64,000 bases of DNA from an uncultured Dorea sp. GTDB lineage: Bacteria; Bacillota_A; Clostridia; Lachnospirales; Lachnospiraceae. This document shows, in pieces, positions 50,960 to 59,315 of the stretch (position 1 is its first letter; each line of letters starts with the position of its first letter). The position numbers and the translations under genes were made by a program. The notes under the pieces are model-generated. The model had not been told where the DNA came from. It saw only the letters and a program-made list of their open reading frames with translations, and searched no databases. The DNA lies in the NCBI GenBank assembly GCA_910579015.1, contig CAJTRO010000018.1, forward strand, positions 3,328 to 67,327. The letters run 5' to 3'.

Positions 50960-52246
50960 ATGTATAAGAGAAGGAAAAGATGTATTAGCGTATTAATTTT
51001 AATGCCGATATTGTGCTTAATGTATTCAAATGCTGTCAAGGCTGATGATATTATCAGCAATGAAAATAAGAAAAAATATTTGATCAGTAAGGGATTTCCG
51101 GAAGATATTTTATCACATTCTAACAGCCAGACTATTGAACACGTGTATGATCAAGCGATACAGAATGGCACAGAAGTATTTTCATATCAAAATGATGAAT
51201 GCATAGTAGAGCTGGGTGAGACATCCGGAAGCAATAAGGAAAGAACAGCCATCCCTGCATCAAAATTGAGACTTGTTGCGACAACTGTAAATTATGCAGA
51301 TTCATCAGGAAAAATTACAGCATGTGATGTCGACATTACATATGACTGGTTAGTTACCCCGGGAACGATATCTACAGATGTGATCACATTGGGATGGGAT
51401 CAGAGCCTTTTTGCATATTCCGGATATTTGGAAGGGTATAATTATGTTAAAAATATTGGAAATTCGGGGACAGATATTTACAATATTATACATTCGGCGT
51501 CTTTGGGAAATGCTGGAATGATTGGCTGGTATGCAGAGCTTAGAAGTCCCAATATCAGTCCCAAGCTTCAGTCTGGCCCTGGCGGATGGGCCTATGCTTC
51601 ATTCATACCTGCCAGGCCTTTTTACTCTAGTGACGGTATTTCTTCTAACTTTATTGTACAGTACAATCATAACAAGTCAGGTACATCTATCGAACTGCCC
51701 TTCCGAGGCGTTGGCATCAGCGCTGATTGCGGCGTTGGTGTTGATACTGTGGCTAAAACGACTGAATATGAATATCCGATTAGCCCGGATAAAGAAGAAT
51801 GGGGACAGTATAATCATGGCGAGAAGGTCGATATGTTGAATATAGACCAGGAGATATTAGATAACCTGCAAACAGATGAATTACTGGAAGTGGTATTAGA
51901 ATATCCCCTCTTTTCGGATATGTATTTTCATGGCGGATATCAGACGGGATTTGAAATTATGTCTGAACATTTTAATGGATTGCAAGAATTGATGGGACGT
52001 GAAGACGCGGCAGATTGTCTGATAAAAAAACATCAAGAGATGGAAGAACCACAAAATATAGAGGAGCAGGTTACGCTTGCAAATCTTGAGATTATCTTGG
52101 CGCAGCCATGTGTACGACAGCTTTTGTCAGAAGCAGATGAAAAGTATATGGAAGAACAGCAAAAAATGCAAAAGAAACGCAATGTTGTTTCATCAAACTT
52201 TTTTACAAATGTTTATGAAAAATGCGTCGGTGAGCAAAAGCTATAG
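50960..52246 (+). CDS. Unknown secreted protein
   Basis: A 428-residue protein I do not recognise. Residues 1-28 form a signal peptide (ISVLILMPILCLMYSNAVKA then DD). The middle (about 95-260) is rich in Ser, Thr, Tyr and Gly and predicted beta structure (TACDVDITYDWLVTPG, FIVQYNHNKSGTSIELPF), while the last 140 residues are helical, acidic and end KKRNVVSSNFFTNVY. No LPxTG or lipobox. ATG 50960 has GAGAGGGGG in front. It lies behind the BlaI/M56 pair and ahead of a small membrane protein; its base use is more AT-rich than the rest of the region, which hints at recent acquisition. Confidence 0.72.
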   Translation: MYKRRKRCISVLILMPILCLMYSNAVKADDIISNENKKKYLISKGFPEDILSHSNSQTIEHVYDQAIQNGTEVFSYQNDECIVELGETSGSNKERTAIPASKLRLVATTVNYADSSGKITACDVDITYDWLVTPGTISTDVITLGWDQSLFAYSGYLEGYNYVKNIGNSGTDIYNIIHSASLGNAGMIGWYAELRSPNISPKLQSGPGGWAYASFIPARPFYSSDGISSNFIVQYNHNKSGTSIELPFRGVGISADCGVGVDTVAKTTEYEYPISPDKEEWGQYNHGEKVDMLNIDQEILDNLQTDELLEVVLEYPLFSDMYFHGGYQTGFEIMSEHFNGLQELMGREDAADCLIKKHQEMEEPQNIEEQVTLANLEIILAQPCVRQLLSEADEKYMEEQQKMQKKRNVVSSNFFTNVYEKCVGEQKL

Positions 52247-52269
52247 CATTAATAGTGAAGGGAGAGAGA

Positions 52270-52773
52270 ATGAAAATATTTCGAGAAATGTTTAAAACAT
52301 TTATATTTTATTTTGTTGGCTGGATAATACTGTATCTCATATATGCTTTTGGGGATTTGTTTCTGCCGAGATCGCTTGATAACAGCATTGTATGGCTTGC
52401 GTATGTCTGTTTATTGATGAGTATAGCAGGATTTATTTTGTGGTATATGAAGAATCGGAAGTACGCTCTGTTTCAAGGAATAAGAGTGAAAAATGTAAAT
52501 CCTTCATTCTGCAAAATCTTCAGACTGAGGTTATTATCGGGTGTTTTTATTGTAATCATCGTAGGATTTATGGAACATGCCGGCATAGGATTTGCGGTTA
52601 CGCCATTTTACTTGTTTTTGTATGATATACTGAAAAATGAAGCGCTGGCATCAAGATTTTCATTTGGCGCTGTACCGGTAATATGTGTACCCAATGTATT
52701 TATCATTTCCCTGTTCGGGCTGGTATATAGTATTACACAGCTTCTGTTAGATACAAGGCTTCGTACTGATTGA
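52270..52773 (+). CDS. Unknown four-helix membrane protein
   Basis: A 167-residue protein with about four membrane segments (TFIFYFVGWIILYLIYAFG, WLAYVCLLMSIAGFILWYM, SGVFIVIIVGFMEHAGIGF, FIISLFGLVYSITQLLL). I know of no function. GAAGGGAG precedes ATG 52270; a GTG at 52255 overlaps that site. It starts 23 bases after the secreted protein, so the two are very probably cotranscribed. A secreted protein with a small membrane partner can be an effector-immunity or processing pair, but no motif supports either. Confidence 0.72.
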   Translation: MKIFREMFKTFIFYFVGWIILYLIYAFGDLFLPRSLDNSIVWLAYVCLLMSIAGFILWYMKNRKYALFQGIRVKNVNPSFCKIFRLRLLSGVFIVIIVGFMEHAGIGFAVTPFYLFLYDILKNEALASRFSFGAVPVICVPNVFIISLFGLVYSITQLLLDTRLRTD

Positions 52774-52832
52774 TTCTTACAGGTCCAGGGGTTATTTGCG
52801 CAGAATAACATAGAATAAAGCACGACGGAAAA

Positions 52833-52863
52833 GATGCCGGGAGCAGAAGATACGCCCGGCATC
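52833..52863. terminator. Terminator shared by convergent genes, copy of the 48977 hairpin
   Basis: GATGCCGGG and CCCGGCATC form a 9-base stem; loop AGCAGAAGATACG is nearly the same as in the 48977 copy. The T-run is on the minus strand (ATCTTTT), so it mainly ends the XRE/membrane-protein operon. Confidence 0.72.
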
Positions 52864-52905
52864 CTTACAGAGCCTGTATGCATTACAAAATAGTACGCTG
52901 TTACG

Positions 52906-53232
52906 TTATAAAGAGATAGAACAGATAATGCCGATTGCTCCAACCGCGATAAATACCAATCCTGCACCGGCGGCCTTTTTACATCTTTCAATCTCACGCA
53001 GATTACTCTCGGTCATGTTAACGACAGGATATTTTCTTCTTCCGATCAGATACATTAACAGTCCGCTCGACTGATTACCGCTCGACACAAATACGCCCCA
53101 GAGCTTAGGGTGCTTTAACCCTCTGGCCGCCGCGTCTATCACGGTCATGTGGTAGATATGATATACTGTGTCAAGAACACCGACAAATGCGATCGCGGTA
53201 CAGATTACCGATAAAAATATATTCCAGTCCAT
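52906..53232 (-). CDS. Small membrane protein next to an XRE regulator
   Basis: A 108-residue protein with two membrane segments, one at each end (FLSVICTAIAFVGVLDTVY and AGAGLVFIAVGAIGIICSI), and a polar loop between them (HPKLWGVFVSSGNQSSGL, TESNLREIERCKKA). AAGGAGGG precedes the ATG. It follows the XRE gene by 12 bases, so they form an operon. No function is known to me; the arrangement recalls small DUF-type membrane proteins paired with XRE regulators in Lachnospiraceae. Confidence 0.72.
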   Translation of the reverse strand: MDWNIFLSVICTAIAFVGVLDTVYHIYHMTVIDAAARGLKHPKLWGVFVSSGNQSSGLLMYLIGRRKYPVVNMTESNLREIERCKKAAGAGLVFIAVGAIGIICSISL

Positions 53233-53244
53233 AAAAGGCCCTCC

Positions 53245-53652
53245 TTAAAATCTTTTGATTATTTGATAGAGTAATGTTGACGCGCTGATAACCATGAGAC
53301 AGAAGACGCCGACTAAAAAATAGTGATTGTCCGGAATAAACATATTTAACGTTATCAACACTATTGCCAGCACAATGTTCGACACAATAGCCGCGATCAG
53401 TTTCTTGTTGCTCTTTACGACATTCGTACTTTCTTCCAGATGCTTCATCATCCTTTCATCTCCTTTCAGCAGGTCGTCCAAGCTTATGGAATATAAGCTG
53501 CTCAATTCAATAACGTTGATAATGTCCGGGTATGATTTTTCATTTTCCCAATTAGAAATTGTCTGCCGGGATACATGAATCTTCTCAGCCACATTTTCCT
53601 GTGTCAATCCAGAATGCATACGGGCATTCTTTAGTTGTTTTCCGATTTCCAT
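53245..53652 (-). CDS. XRE-family regulator with two C-terminal membrane helices
   Basis: A 135-residue protein. Residues 1-62 are an HTH_3 domain (IGKQLKNARMHSGLTQENVAEKI, VSRQTISNWENEKSYPDI, SLDDLLKGDE). The C-terminal half holds two membrane segments (LIAAIVSNIVLAIVLITLNMF and YFLVGVFCLMVISASTLLYQI), so it is a membrane-bound DNA-binding protein. ATG 53652 is preceded by AAAGGAGC 11 bases upstream. The neighbouring GATAGA-3-TCTATC repeat is a possible operator. It heads a two-gene operon with a small membrane protein. Confidence 0.88.
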   Translation of the reverse strand: MEIGKQLKNARMHSGLTQENVAEKIHVSRQTISNWENEKSYPDIINVIELSSLYSISLDDLLKGDERMMKHLEESTNVVKSNKKLIAAIVSNIVLAIVLITLNMFIPDNHYFLVGVFCLMVISASTLLYQIIKRF

Positions 53653-53693
53653 ATTGTGTTTGCTCCTTTCAATGCCTATTATCCACAACATGA

Positions 53694-53708
53694 GATAGAA
53701 TGTCTATC
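53694..53708. promoter_or_regulatory. GATAGA-ATG-TCTATC inverted repeat, possible XRE operator
   Basis: Six-base perfect arms separated by ATG, 42 bases upstream of the XRE gene start. Confidence 0.45.
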
Positions 53709-53777
53709 AAAAATTCTTTCCACAGGCTGTTTTCTGTGTCAAAACTCTTTTACATGGACGAAAACAGGTGTGTCAGA

Positions 53778-53806
53778 TTGAATGTTTGATCTGCCGGATG
53801 TATAAT
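53778..53806 (+). promoter_or_regulatory. Promoter of the GIY-YIG gene
   Basis: TTGAAT (53778-53783) and TATAAT (53801-53806) with a 17-base spacer, 46 bases before the ATG. Confidence 0.7.
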
Positions 53807-53852
53807 GGATAGAAAATAAATGCATTTGGGCGGGATCGCTGAGGAGAAGGGC

Positions 53853-54125
53853 ATGAATTATACGTATATACTCCGGTGCAGAGACGGAACCTTGTATACG
53901 GGATGGACGAATGATATAGAGAAACGGCTTAGGGCGCATAACGCCGGAACGGGCGCTAAGTATACCAGGCCGAGACGGCCGGTAAAGCTGGTCTACTGCG
54001 AGGAATTCGAGACGAAGGCGGAGGCTATGAAACGGGAGTGCGCAATTAAGCGTATGAGGAAGGAAGAGAAAGAAAAGCTGGCTGCGGGATGGGGACAGGC
54101 GCAGCCGGACCATGCAGTACAATAA
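53853..54125 (+). CDS. GIY-YIG nuclease-domain protein (UPF0213/YhbQ type)
   Basis: A 90-residue single-domain GIY-YIG protein: NYTYILRCRDGTLYTGWTND (YIL...YTG), then EKRLRAHNAGTGAKYTRPRRPV with the catalytic Arg, and EFETKAEAMKRECAIKRM with the metal-binding Glu. Length fits the UPF0213 family. GAGGAGAAGG precedes ATG 53853. It is a small structure-specific nuclease candidate involved in DNA repair or processing; physiological role is not settled. It is monocistronic and ends at a terminator. Confidence 0.9.
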   Translation: MNYTYILRCRDGTLYTGWTNDIEKRLRAHNAGTGAKYTRPRRPVKLVYCEEFETKAEAMKRECAIKRMRKEEKEKLAAGWGQAQPDHAVQ

Positions 54126-54150
54126 AAGGCCCCCCCAAGGGAGCCTTTCA
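54125..54150. terminator. Bidirectional terminator between GIY-YIG and hemolysin III genes
   Basis: AAAGGC and GCCTTT arms, extended by a C-run/GGG pairing, between two convergent genes. Confidence 0.65.
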
Positions 54151-54186
54151 GAGGCTGTGGATTTCTCTGTAGAGCCTGATAGGTGT

Positions 54187-54849
54187 TTATAAAACAAATA
54201 CATACATGACCACAAAATGGCACGCACTTCCGCCCATTACGAACAGGTGGAAGATCTCATGGCTCCCGAAATACTTATGTCTGCTGTTGAATATGGGCAG
54301 CTTCAGTGCATAGATCACTCCGCCCACAGTGTAGATGATCCCGCCGGCAAGGAGCCATCCGAAGGCGGCAGGGGACATGGAGTTGAGGATCTGGGTAAAT
54401 GCAAGCACGCAGGTCCAGCCCATTCCGATGTACAGGACTGATGATACCCATCTGGGGCAGTATACCCAGAAGGCTTTGATCAGGATGCCTGCGATGGCGA
54501 TCCCCCAGACAATGCAGAGAAGGAAGATTCCGGTCCTGCCGCCGAGCACGAGCAGACAGATCGGGGTATAGCTTCCCGCGATCAGTACGCTGATCATCAT
54601 GTGGTCAACCTTCTTAAGTAACGTGTTGATCTTCTCCGATCTGTTGAAGGTATGGTAAGTAGTGCTTGCGGCATATAGAAGGATCAGGCTTGCCGCATAG
54701 ACCGCGATGGAGACTACATATATCCGGCTGGGTTCGTGAGCTGCTTTGATCAGCAGAGGCACAGCCGCAAATATAGCCATCAGCATTCCGATAAAATGTG
54801 TGATCGCGCTCCCTGGATCTTTGATGTGTTCTTCGATTGTATGTGACAT
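54187..54849 (-). CDS. Hemolysin III / PAQR-family membrane protein
   Basis: A 220-residue, seven-helix membrane protein of the Hly-III/YqfA group. The family metal motifs are present: STTYHTF, DHMMISVLIAGSYTP and SHEIFHLFVMGGSACHF near the C-terminus. ATG 54849 has AGGAGGGG upstream; an earlier in-frame start would include that ribosome site. These proteins are membrane hydrolase-like receptors of unclear bacterial function; hemolytic activity has been shown only for some. It is a single-gene unit. Confidence 0.9.
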   Translation of the reverse strand: MSHTIEEHIKDPGSAITHFIGMLMAIFAAVPLLIKAAHEPSRIYVVSIAVYAASLILLYAASTTYHTFNRSEKINTLLKKVDHMMISVLIAGSYTPICLLVLGGRTGIFLLCIVWGIAIAGILIKAFWVYCPRWVSSVLYIGMGWTCVLAFTQILNSMSPAAFGWLLAGGIIYTVGGVIYALKLPIFNSRHKYFGSHEIFHLFVMGGSACHFVVMYVFVL

Positions 54850-55011
54850 AATATCCCCTCCTGGTATAACATAACTTGACATGTAGTATTGAAAACTACG
54901 TAGTGTATATATGTATATTATACCCAGAGGGGAGAAAATGCAAGCATTTGAGAAAAATTTAAGAATTATTCTTTATTACGCGTGTGTTGTAAGGAAAGCA
55001 GGCGGTAAAGT

Positions 55012-55926
55012 TTACAGAAGCTCCCGCTCTATGCGTTCTCTTGCTTCCGGCGCCTGTTTCTCCATTTTTTCAGGAAAACCGAACATAGATACACAGGCAA
55101 TGTTATCTCCGCCGGCTTTCGGCGCGTCAGCTTTCAGCTGTTTATTGGCAAAATCCATCTCCCGCAGAGTTTCAAAGATGCCGTCAAAGTCGACATCCCC
55201 TTCGCCCATGGCCAGGTGCTGGTGGATGGTGACGTCAGCTTTCCCCCGGCCGTTAAGCCATGGCGGATTAGCGATGTAACGACAGTCCAGCGTCTGGTTA
55301 AAGGTGTCTGCGAACAGAACATGTGTCAGTTCGTCTCCGGCATAGCGGAGCATAGAGCGTACATCTCCTTTTCCCTGGTCATAGAAGAATCCGTGGGGAG
55401 AGGAATAGACATAGCCCAGGTTCTTTGAACGGAAGGACTTCACCATGTCGCAGGTCTCGTTGTTCAGTTCGCAGAAATCATACGGGTGAGACTGGATCTC
55501 CACGCGGATCCCCTCGCGCTCGATGATCGGAAGAAGCTCTTCCATTGAACGGAACCACATGCCGTTGCAGATCTCCTGCTGGTTCGGATCGCCGGAAAGC
55601 TCTGTGTTGATCACGCTGACACCCATGTCGGATGCGATCTCTATCATCCGTTTCCAGTTAGATACGGCAAACTGCCTCTGTTCTTCTGTGGGGCCGGACC
55701 ACCGGTACACGACGATGAAAGAGGAGATTTCTAATCCTGTTTCGCGGAGCGCCTTTCTGTATTCGGCTTCGCATTCCTTCGAAAAGAGAGGATGCTTGTA
55801 GAATGGATTGATCCTTGGATGCGGGGACTGCTCTATGTATTTGTATCCCCAGTCTGCGGCCTGATGGACCATGCGGTTGATATCCATCTGTTTTGCGAGA
55901 ACATCGACGTCAAATGCTATTTTCAT
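55012..55926 (-). CDS. TIM-barrel sugar isomerase/epimerase-like protein
   Basis: A 304-residue AP-endonuclease-2 superfamily protein. MKIAFDVDVLAKQMDINRMV at the start, VSVINTELSGDPN, GIRVEIQSHPYDF, SSPHGFFYDQGKGD and MGEGDVDFDGIFETL supply the usual metal-binding Glu, His/Asp and Glu residues of the barrel. It is the last gene of an enzyme operon with a Gfo/Idh dehydrogenase and a second TIM-barrel protein. Members near such dehydrogenases act as isomerases, dehydratases or lyases on keto-sugars. The substrate is not evident. Confidence 0.85.
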   Translation of the reverse strand: MKIAFDVDVLAKQMDINRMVHQAADWGYKYIEQSPHPRINPFYKHPLFSKECEAEYRKALRETGLEISSFIVVYRWSGPTEEQRQFAVSNWKRMIEIASDMGVSVINTELSGDPNQQEICNGMWFRSMEELLPIIEREGIRVEIQSHPYDFCELNNETCDMVKSFRSKNLGYVYSSPHGFFYDQGKGDVRSMLRYAGDELTHVLFADTFNQTLDCRYIANPPWLNGRGKADVTIHQHLAMGEGDVDFDGIFETLREMDFANKQLKADAPKAGGDNIACVSMFGFPEKMEKQAPEARERIERELL

Positions 55927-55953
55927 ATGTCTGCTCCTTTCTATATAATATAT

Positions 55954-57117
55954 TTACTTATACTCTACCCAGGAAGCCCCGTTATCGGCAGAGCGTACAC
56001 AGTTCTCAACCCATCTTACGCCCTCTGCGCCTGCGTGGACGTCCGGATACCAGAAGTCTACGGTTCTTCCCTTATCTGCGGCGTCCATTGCCTGGGCAAA
56101 ACGGCTGTACAGATTGCTCCATGCCTCAAACAGCCCTTCCGGATGGCCTGCGCCGATGCGGTCTTCCAAAGTAGAGGATTCATCCAGATACCCCATCCCG
56201 CGCTCCAGGATACGCACAGGCTCGCCCTGCACCTCATAGGTCAGCTGGTTCGGCCGTTCGTCCCACCATTCCAGGGATGCTGTTTCGCCGATCACGCGGA
56301 TCTTCTGCCCGTGCATGGAACCACAGTTCACACAGCTTGACCAGACATAGCCTATGGCTCCATTGTCGTATTCCATAATGGTCATTGCATTATCCTCCAA
56401 CGGCGCGCGGGATTCTACGAATGACTGACGGCTGCACATCAGGCGCCGGATTTTCATATCCGGGAGCATGACCTCTGACAGATATAGAGGATGGGTTCCC
56501 ACATCGCCCAGAACGTAGGAAGGTCCGGCCGCTTTCGGATCTACCCGCCACTTGGTGGAGGCTGTGTTCTTCTCCACGGCCACATTGTGGAAACCGTGGG
56601 CGAACTGCATATTTACGATGCGGATTTTCCCAAGCCGTCCGCTCTCAATAATCTTTCTGGCTTCCTGTATCATCTGATGCCCTGCATATCCATAGGTGAC
56701 GCCGACGATCTTGTTCTGCTTTGCGGAAATCTCTTCCAGCTCCCTTGCTTCTTTCGTGGTGAAGCATAACGGTTTCTCACATATCACGTGGAGACCGGAA
56801 AGAAGGGCGGCCTTCGTGATCTCAAAATGTGTCCCGTTCGGCGTTGCGATAGAGACGGCCTGGATCCCGTCCGGTCTTTTCGCTTCTTCGGCAAACATGG
56901 TCTTGTAGTCAGGATAGCACCGGTCCTCTGCCACATGAAGTTCCCGGCCGAATTCTTTTCCTCTCTTTGGATCGATGTCAAATGCACCGGCAGTCAACTC
57001 AAAATTAAAGTCACGAAGCGCTGCGGAACGGTGGATATAACCGATCTGGCTTCCCTTTCCGCCGCCGACCATGCTCCAGCGGATAGGGGTGTCTATCTTC
57101 TTCTCTCCATAATACAT
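55954..57117 (-). CDS. Gfo/Idh/MocA-family dehydrogenase
   Basis: A 387-residue NAD(P)-dependent oxidoreductase. The Rossmann motif is MVGGGKGSQIGYIH near residue 17, followed by AVSIATPNGTHFEI and HVICEKPLCFT with the family's catalytic-site Lys, and in the C-terminal domain DVGTHPLYLSE with Asp and His. GGGKGSxIG and DPKRGKEFGRELH are reminiscent of the branch that oxidises sugars or glycosides at C3. It lies between two TIM-barrel genes in one operon. Substrate prediction is by analogy only. Confidence 0.9.
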   Translation of the reverse strand: MYYGEKKIDTPIRWSMVGGGKGSQIGYIHRSAALRDFNFELTAGAFDIDPKRGKEFGRELHVAEDRCYPDYKTMFAEEAKRPDGIQAVSIATPNGTHFEITKAALLSGLHVICEKPLCFTTKEARELEEISAKQNKIVGVTYGYAGHQMIQEARKIIESGRLGKIRIVNMQFAHGFHNVAVEKNTASTKWRVDPKAAGPSYVLGDVGTHPLYLSEVMLPDMKIRRLMCSRQSFVESRAPLEDNAMTIMEYDNGAIGYVWSSCVNCGSMHGQKIRVIGETASLEWWDERPNQLTYEVQGEPVRILERGMGYLDESSTLEDRIGAGHPEGLFEAWSNLYSRFAQAMDAADKGRTVDFWYPDVHAGAEGVRWVENCVRSADNGASWVEYK

Positions 57118-57149
57118 AGCTTTGTCCTCCTGAATAGATTCTTGAAAAT

Positions 57150-58076
57150 TTATATATTGTAACCTACGCTCTTGAGATAGGTAACACTTTCCTTCACATC
57201 CCTTAAACTGGTGTCTGAATTCCTTGGATCCCGTTCCTGCTCAATGGTAATATATCCACTGTATCCGATTTCCTGTAAGGTCTCTTTGATTTCGGGATAG
57301 TTAAGCGTCCCTTTGCCGATCGGACACATGGCGCCCTTGCCGCAGCCCTCGAAGAAGCGGAGCTTCATGCTGAGAACTTCCCGGTACACCTTCTCGTCTA
57401 CGTCTTTGAAATGAACATAATCCAGACGGGAGGCGCATTTTTTCAGCCATTGGGCCGGATCCATGCCGGAATAATACAGATGCCCCGTGTCCAGGCACAG
57501 TCCGGCAAGCTCGTAAGGAATGTCTCTTAGGACCGCCTCGATCTCATCGGCAAATTCAATATAACCGCCTGCATGAGGGTGGATGACCGGACGCACGCCG
57601 TATTCGGCCGCTTTTTTGCAGATTCCTCTGATGTGGGCGGTCATGGCTGACCACTGTGCGTCTGTAAGCCTTGGGGCCTGGCCGGAATGTCCGGCGGCAT
57701 AGTCTCTTTCATCGTGTCCCCAGTCCATAATAGTCATGTAAGGGGCGGGATAGTGCTGGCCCTCATGTACTGGAAGCGGAGGCAGTTTCGTGATCAGGGA
57801 ACAGATATCGTCTGTCTGTTTCAGCAGATTCTCATAGTTGGCCTCATCGACCAGATCGTCGAAAATCGTGCCGGCCACGATAGACAGCCCGTTCTTCTCA
57901 AGCTCTGCGGATACTTCTTCAATGTTGATGGGGAGATAGCCGTATGGCCCCAGCTCAATTGCGCGGTATCCGGCCTCCCCGGCCTCCTTAAGAACCGTCT
58001 TCCATGGCGGAAGATAAGGGTTTTTCACGTCGTCGACACCCCAGCAGCAGGGCGCGCCGCAAATATTCATACTCAT
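57150..58076 (-). CDS. IolE-like TIM-barrel dehydratase/isomerase
   Basis: A 308-residue TIM-barrel protein. NICGAPCCWGVDD at the start and ELGPYGYLPI, VIHPHAGGYIEF, LCLDTGHLYYSG, DYVHFKDVD, and IGKGTLNYPEI resemble inosose dehydratase IolE and related enzymes, with conserved Glu, His, Asp and His metal ligands. CAGGAGGG precedes the ATG. It is the first of three enzyme genes on this strand, 189 bases behind the AraC regulator. It could dehydrate a keto-sugar made by the adjacent dehydrogenase. True inosose activity is possible but no other iol gene is present. Confidence 0.86.
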   Translation of the reverse strand: MSMNICGAPCCWGVDDVKNPYLPPWKTVLKEAGEAGYRAIELGPYGYLPINIEEVSAELEKNGLSIVAGTIFDDLVDEANYENLLKQTDDICSLITKLPPLPVHEGQHYPAPYMTIMDWGHDERDYAAGHSGQAPRLTDAQWSAMTAHIRGICKKAAEYGVRPVIHPHAGGYIEFADEIEAVLRDIPYELAGLCLDTGHLYYSGMDPAQWLKKCASRLDYVHFKDVDEKVYREVLSMKLRFFEGCGKGAMCPIGKGTLNYPEIKETLQEIGYSGYITIEQERDPRNSDTSLRDVKESVTYLKSVGYNI

Positions 58077-58265
58077 TGTTTTCCCTCCTGGAAATGATGT
58101 TTTCTGTGATTTTTATTATAGACTGTTCCAGCGGATACTGCCTTCACTATGCTGTATGGGAGAATGCATGATTTATGCAGAAAAAGAGGGGATTTAAGAA
58201 TGGATGGCGGATGTATCTTCACAATTCTGTATCGGGGAGGCACGCGGGCAGACCAGTACGTGATC

Positions 58266-59144
58266 CTACGACTGGTCCTGCCGGCCTTTCATTTCTTCTT
58301 TGTAAAATTCTCTGTATCGCGCAGGGGACATCCCGACGACCTTGGAGAAAATGGTGCTGAAATAGTTCGTGTTGTCATATCCTACGATCGTGGCAATCCG
58401 TGTGACAGAATGATCGGTTGAGATCAGCAGAGTCTGGGCATGTCCGATCCGTCTGCGGATGATGTACTGTATGGGTGTCCGTCCGGTCGCTTTCTTGAAG
58501 ATGTGGGAGATATAAGTCGCCGAACAGCCCAGGGCTTCGCCTGCGGTGTCCAAAGTGATATCTTCCATGAAGTGCTCGTTCAGGTAGTTGCGGATTCGTA
58601 ATACCATATGAGCTTCCTGGGATTTCTCGGTATCGGTCTGGGGGAAGCTTTCCAGCTGGCTGGTCAGCACGATGAGCGCAGAGCAGAGAAGCTGTGCCGT
58701 AAGCTTTCCCTCTTCGTTAGTTCCTTCCAGCGCATACATCTGTTCACACATGGATCTGAGCATGGGAAACAGGGCGCCGGCCTGCCGGACACTCGGCTCG
58801 TCAGGGGAAACCAGACAGTTGAGAGGCAGGCCGTGCCTGTGGAGATTGGTGATGCCGATACAGTAATCGCCAATCTCATTTTCCGTCTCGGATATTACCT
58901 CGTGAAGGTCTCCTTGATTATAGTAGATGACACTGCCCTCGGAGAGTGGATAGGAACAGCCGTTCACGTAGTAGGTGCCGGTTCCTTTGTATACCAACAG
59001 TAATTCGCAGATAGAATCATGCCTGTGCAGAGGGCGGTGGATGGCTTTTCGCGCATGGTTCTGCTTGTTGATGTAGACCATGGTCGGCAGACGGCCGTGG
59101 TCGTAGACATTTTCAAGACGGTGGGTGGTATCCGGGTAAAGCAT
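58266..59144 (-). CDS. AraC-family transcriptional regulator
   Basis: A 292-residue regulator with an N-terminal cupin-like effector domain (LHRHDSICELLLVYKGTGTYYV) and a C-terminal AraC HTH pair (ITLDTAGEALGCSATYISHIFKK, then TRIATIVGYDNTNYFSTIFSK with GMSPARYRE). AAAGGAAG precedes the ATG. It is upstream of the enzyme genes on the same strand and divergent from the sugar importer at 59316, so it probably activates both arms of the locus in response to the imported sugar. Confidence 0.93.
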   Translation of the reverse strand: MLYPDTTHRLENVYDHGRLPTMVYINKQNHARKAIHRPLHRHDSICELLLVYKGTGTYYVNGCSYPLSEGSVIYYNQGDLHEVISETENEIGDYCIGITNLHRHGLPLNCLVSPDEPSVRQAGALFPMLRSMCEQMYALEGTNEEGKLTAQLLCSALIVLTSQLESFPQTDTEKSQEAHMVLRIRNYLNEHFMEDITLDTAGEALGCSATYISHIFKKATGRTPIQYIIRRRIGHAQTLLISTDHSVTRIATIVGYDNTNYFSTIFSKVVGMSPARYREFYKEEMKGRQDQS

Positions 59145-59315
59145 GGTATCTTCCTTTCTGGATCAGAATTTGTAATTGGATTATAACAGAAAAGTGAAGG
59201 GCTTGTCCAATCTGACGCCGATGTAAAAAAGTATCTTATCAATTTGGTGATTCTTACGCATATTGATATCTGATTTAGGAAAAACTTTACTTATACACGA
59301 AAAAGGAGGATTCTT

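Noticed and set aside
55012..58076. C-glycoside deglycosidase (Dgp/Dfg-type) cluster
   Set aside because: The small beta subunit (DUF6379-like) needed for that system is absent; only the dehydrogenase and TIM-barrel parts resemble it.
57150..58076. myo-Inositol catabolic operon
   Set aside because: Only an IolE-like protein and a generic Gfo/Idh enzyme are present; no iolC, iolD, iolB or iolJ-like genes.
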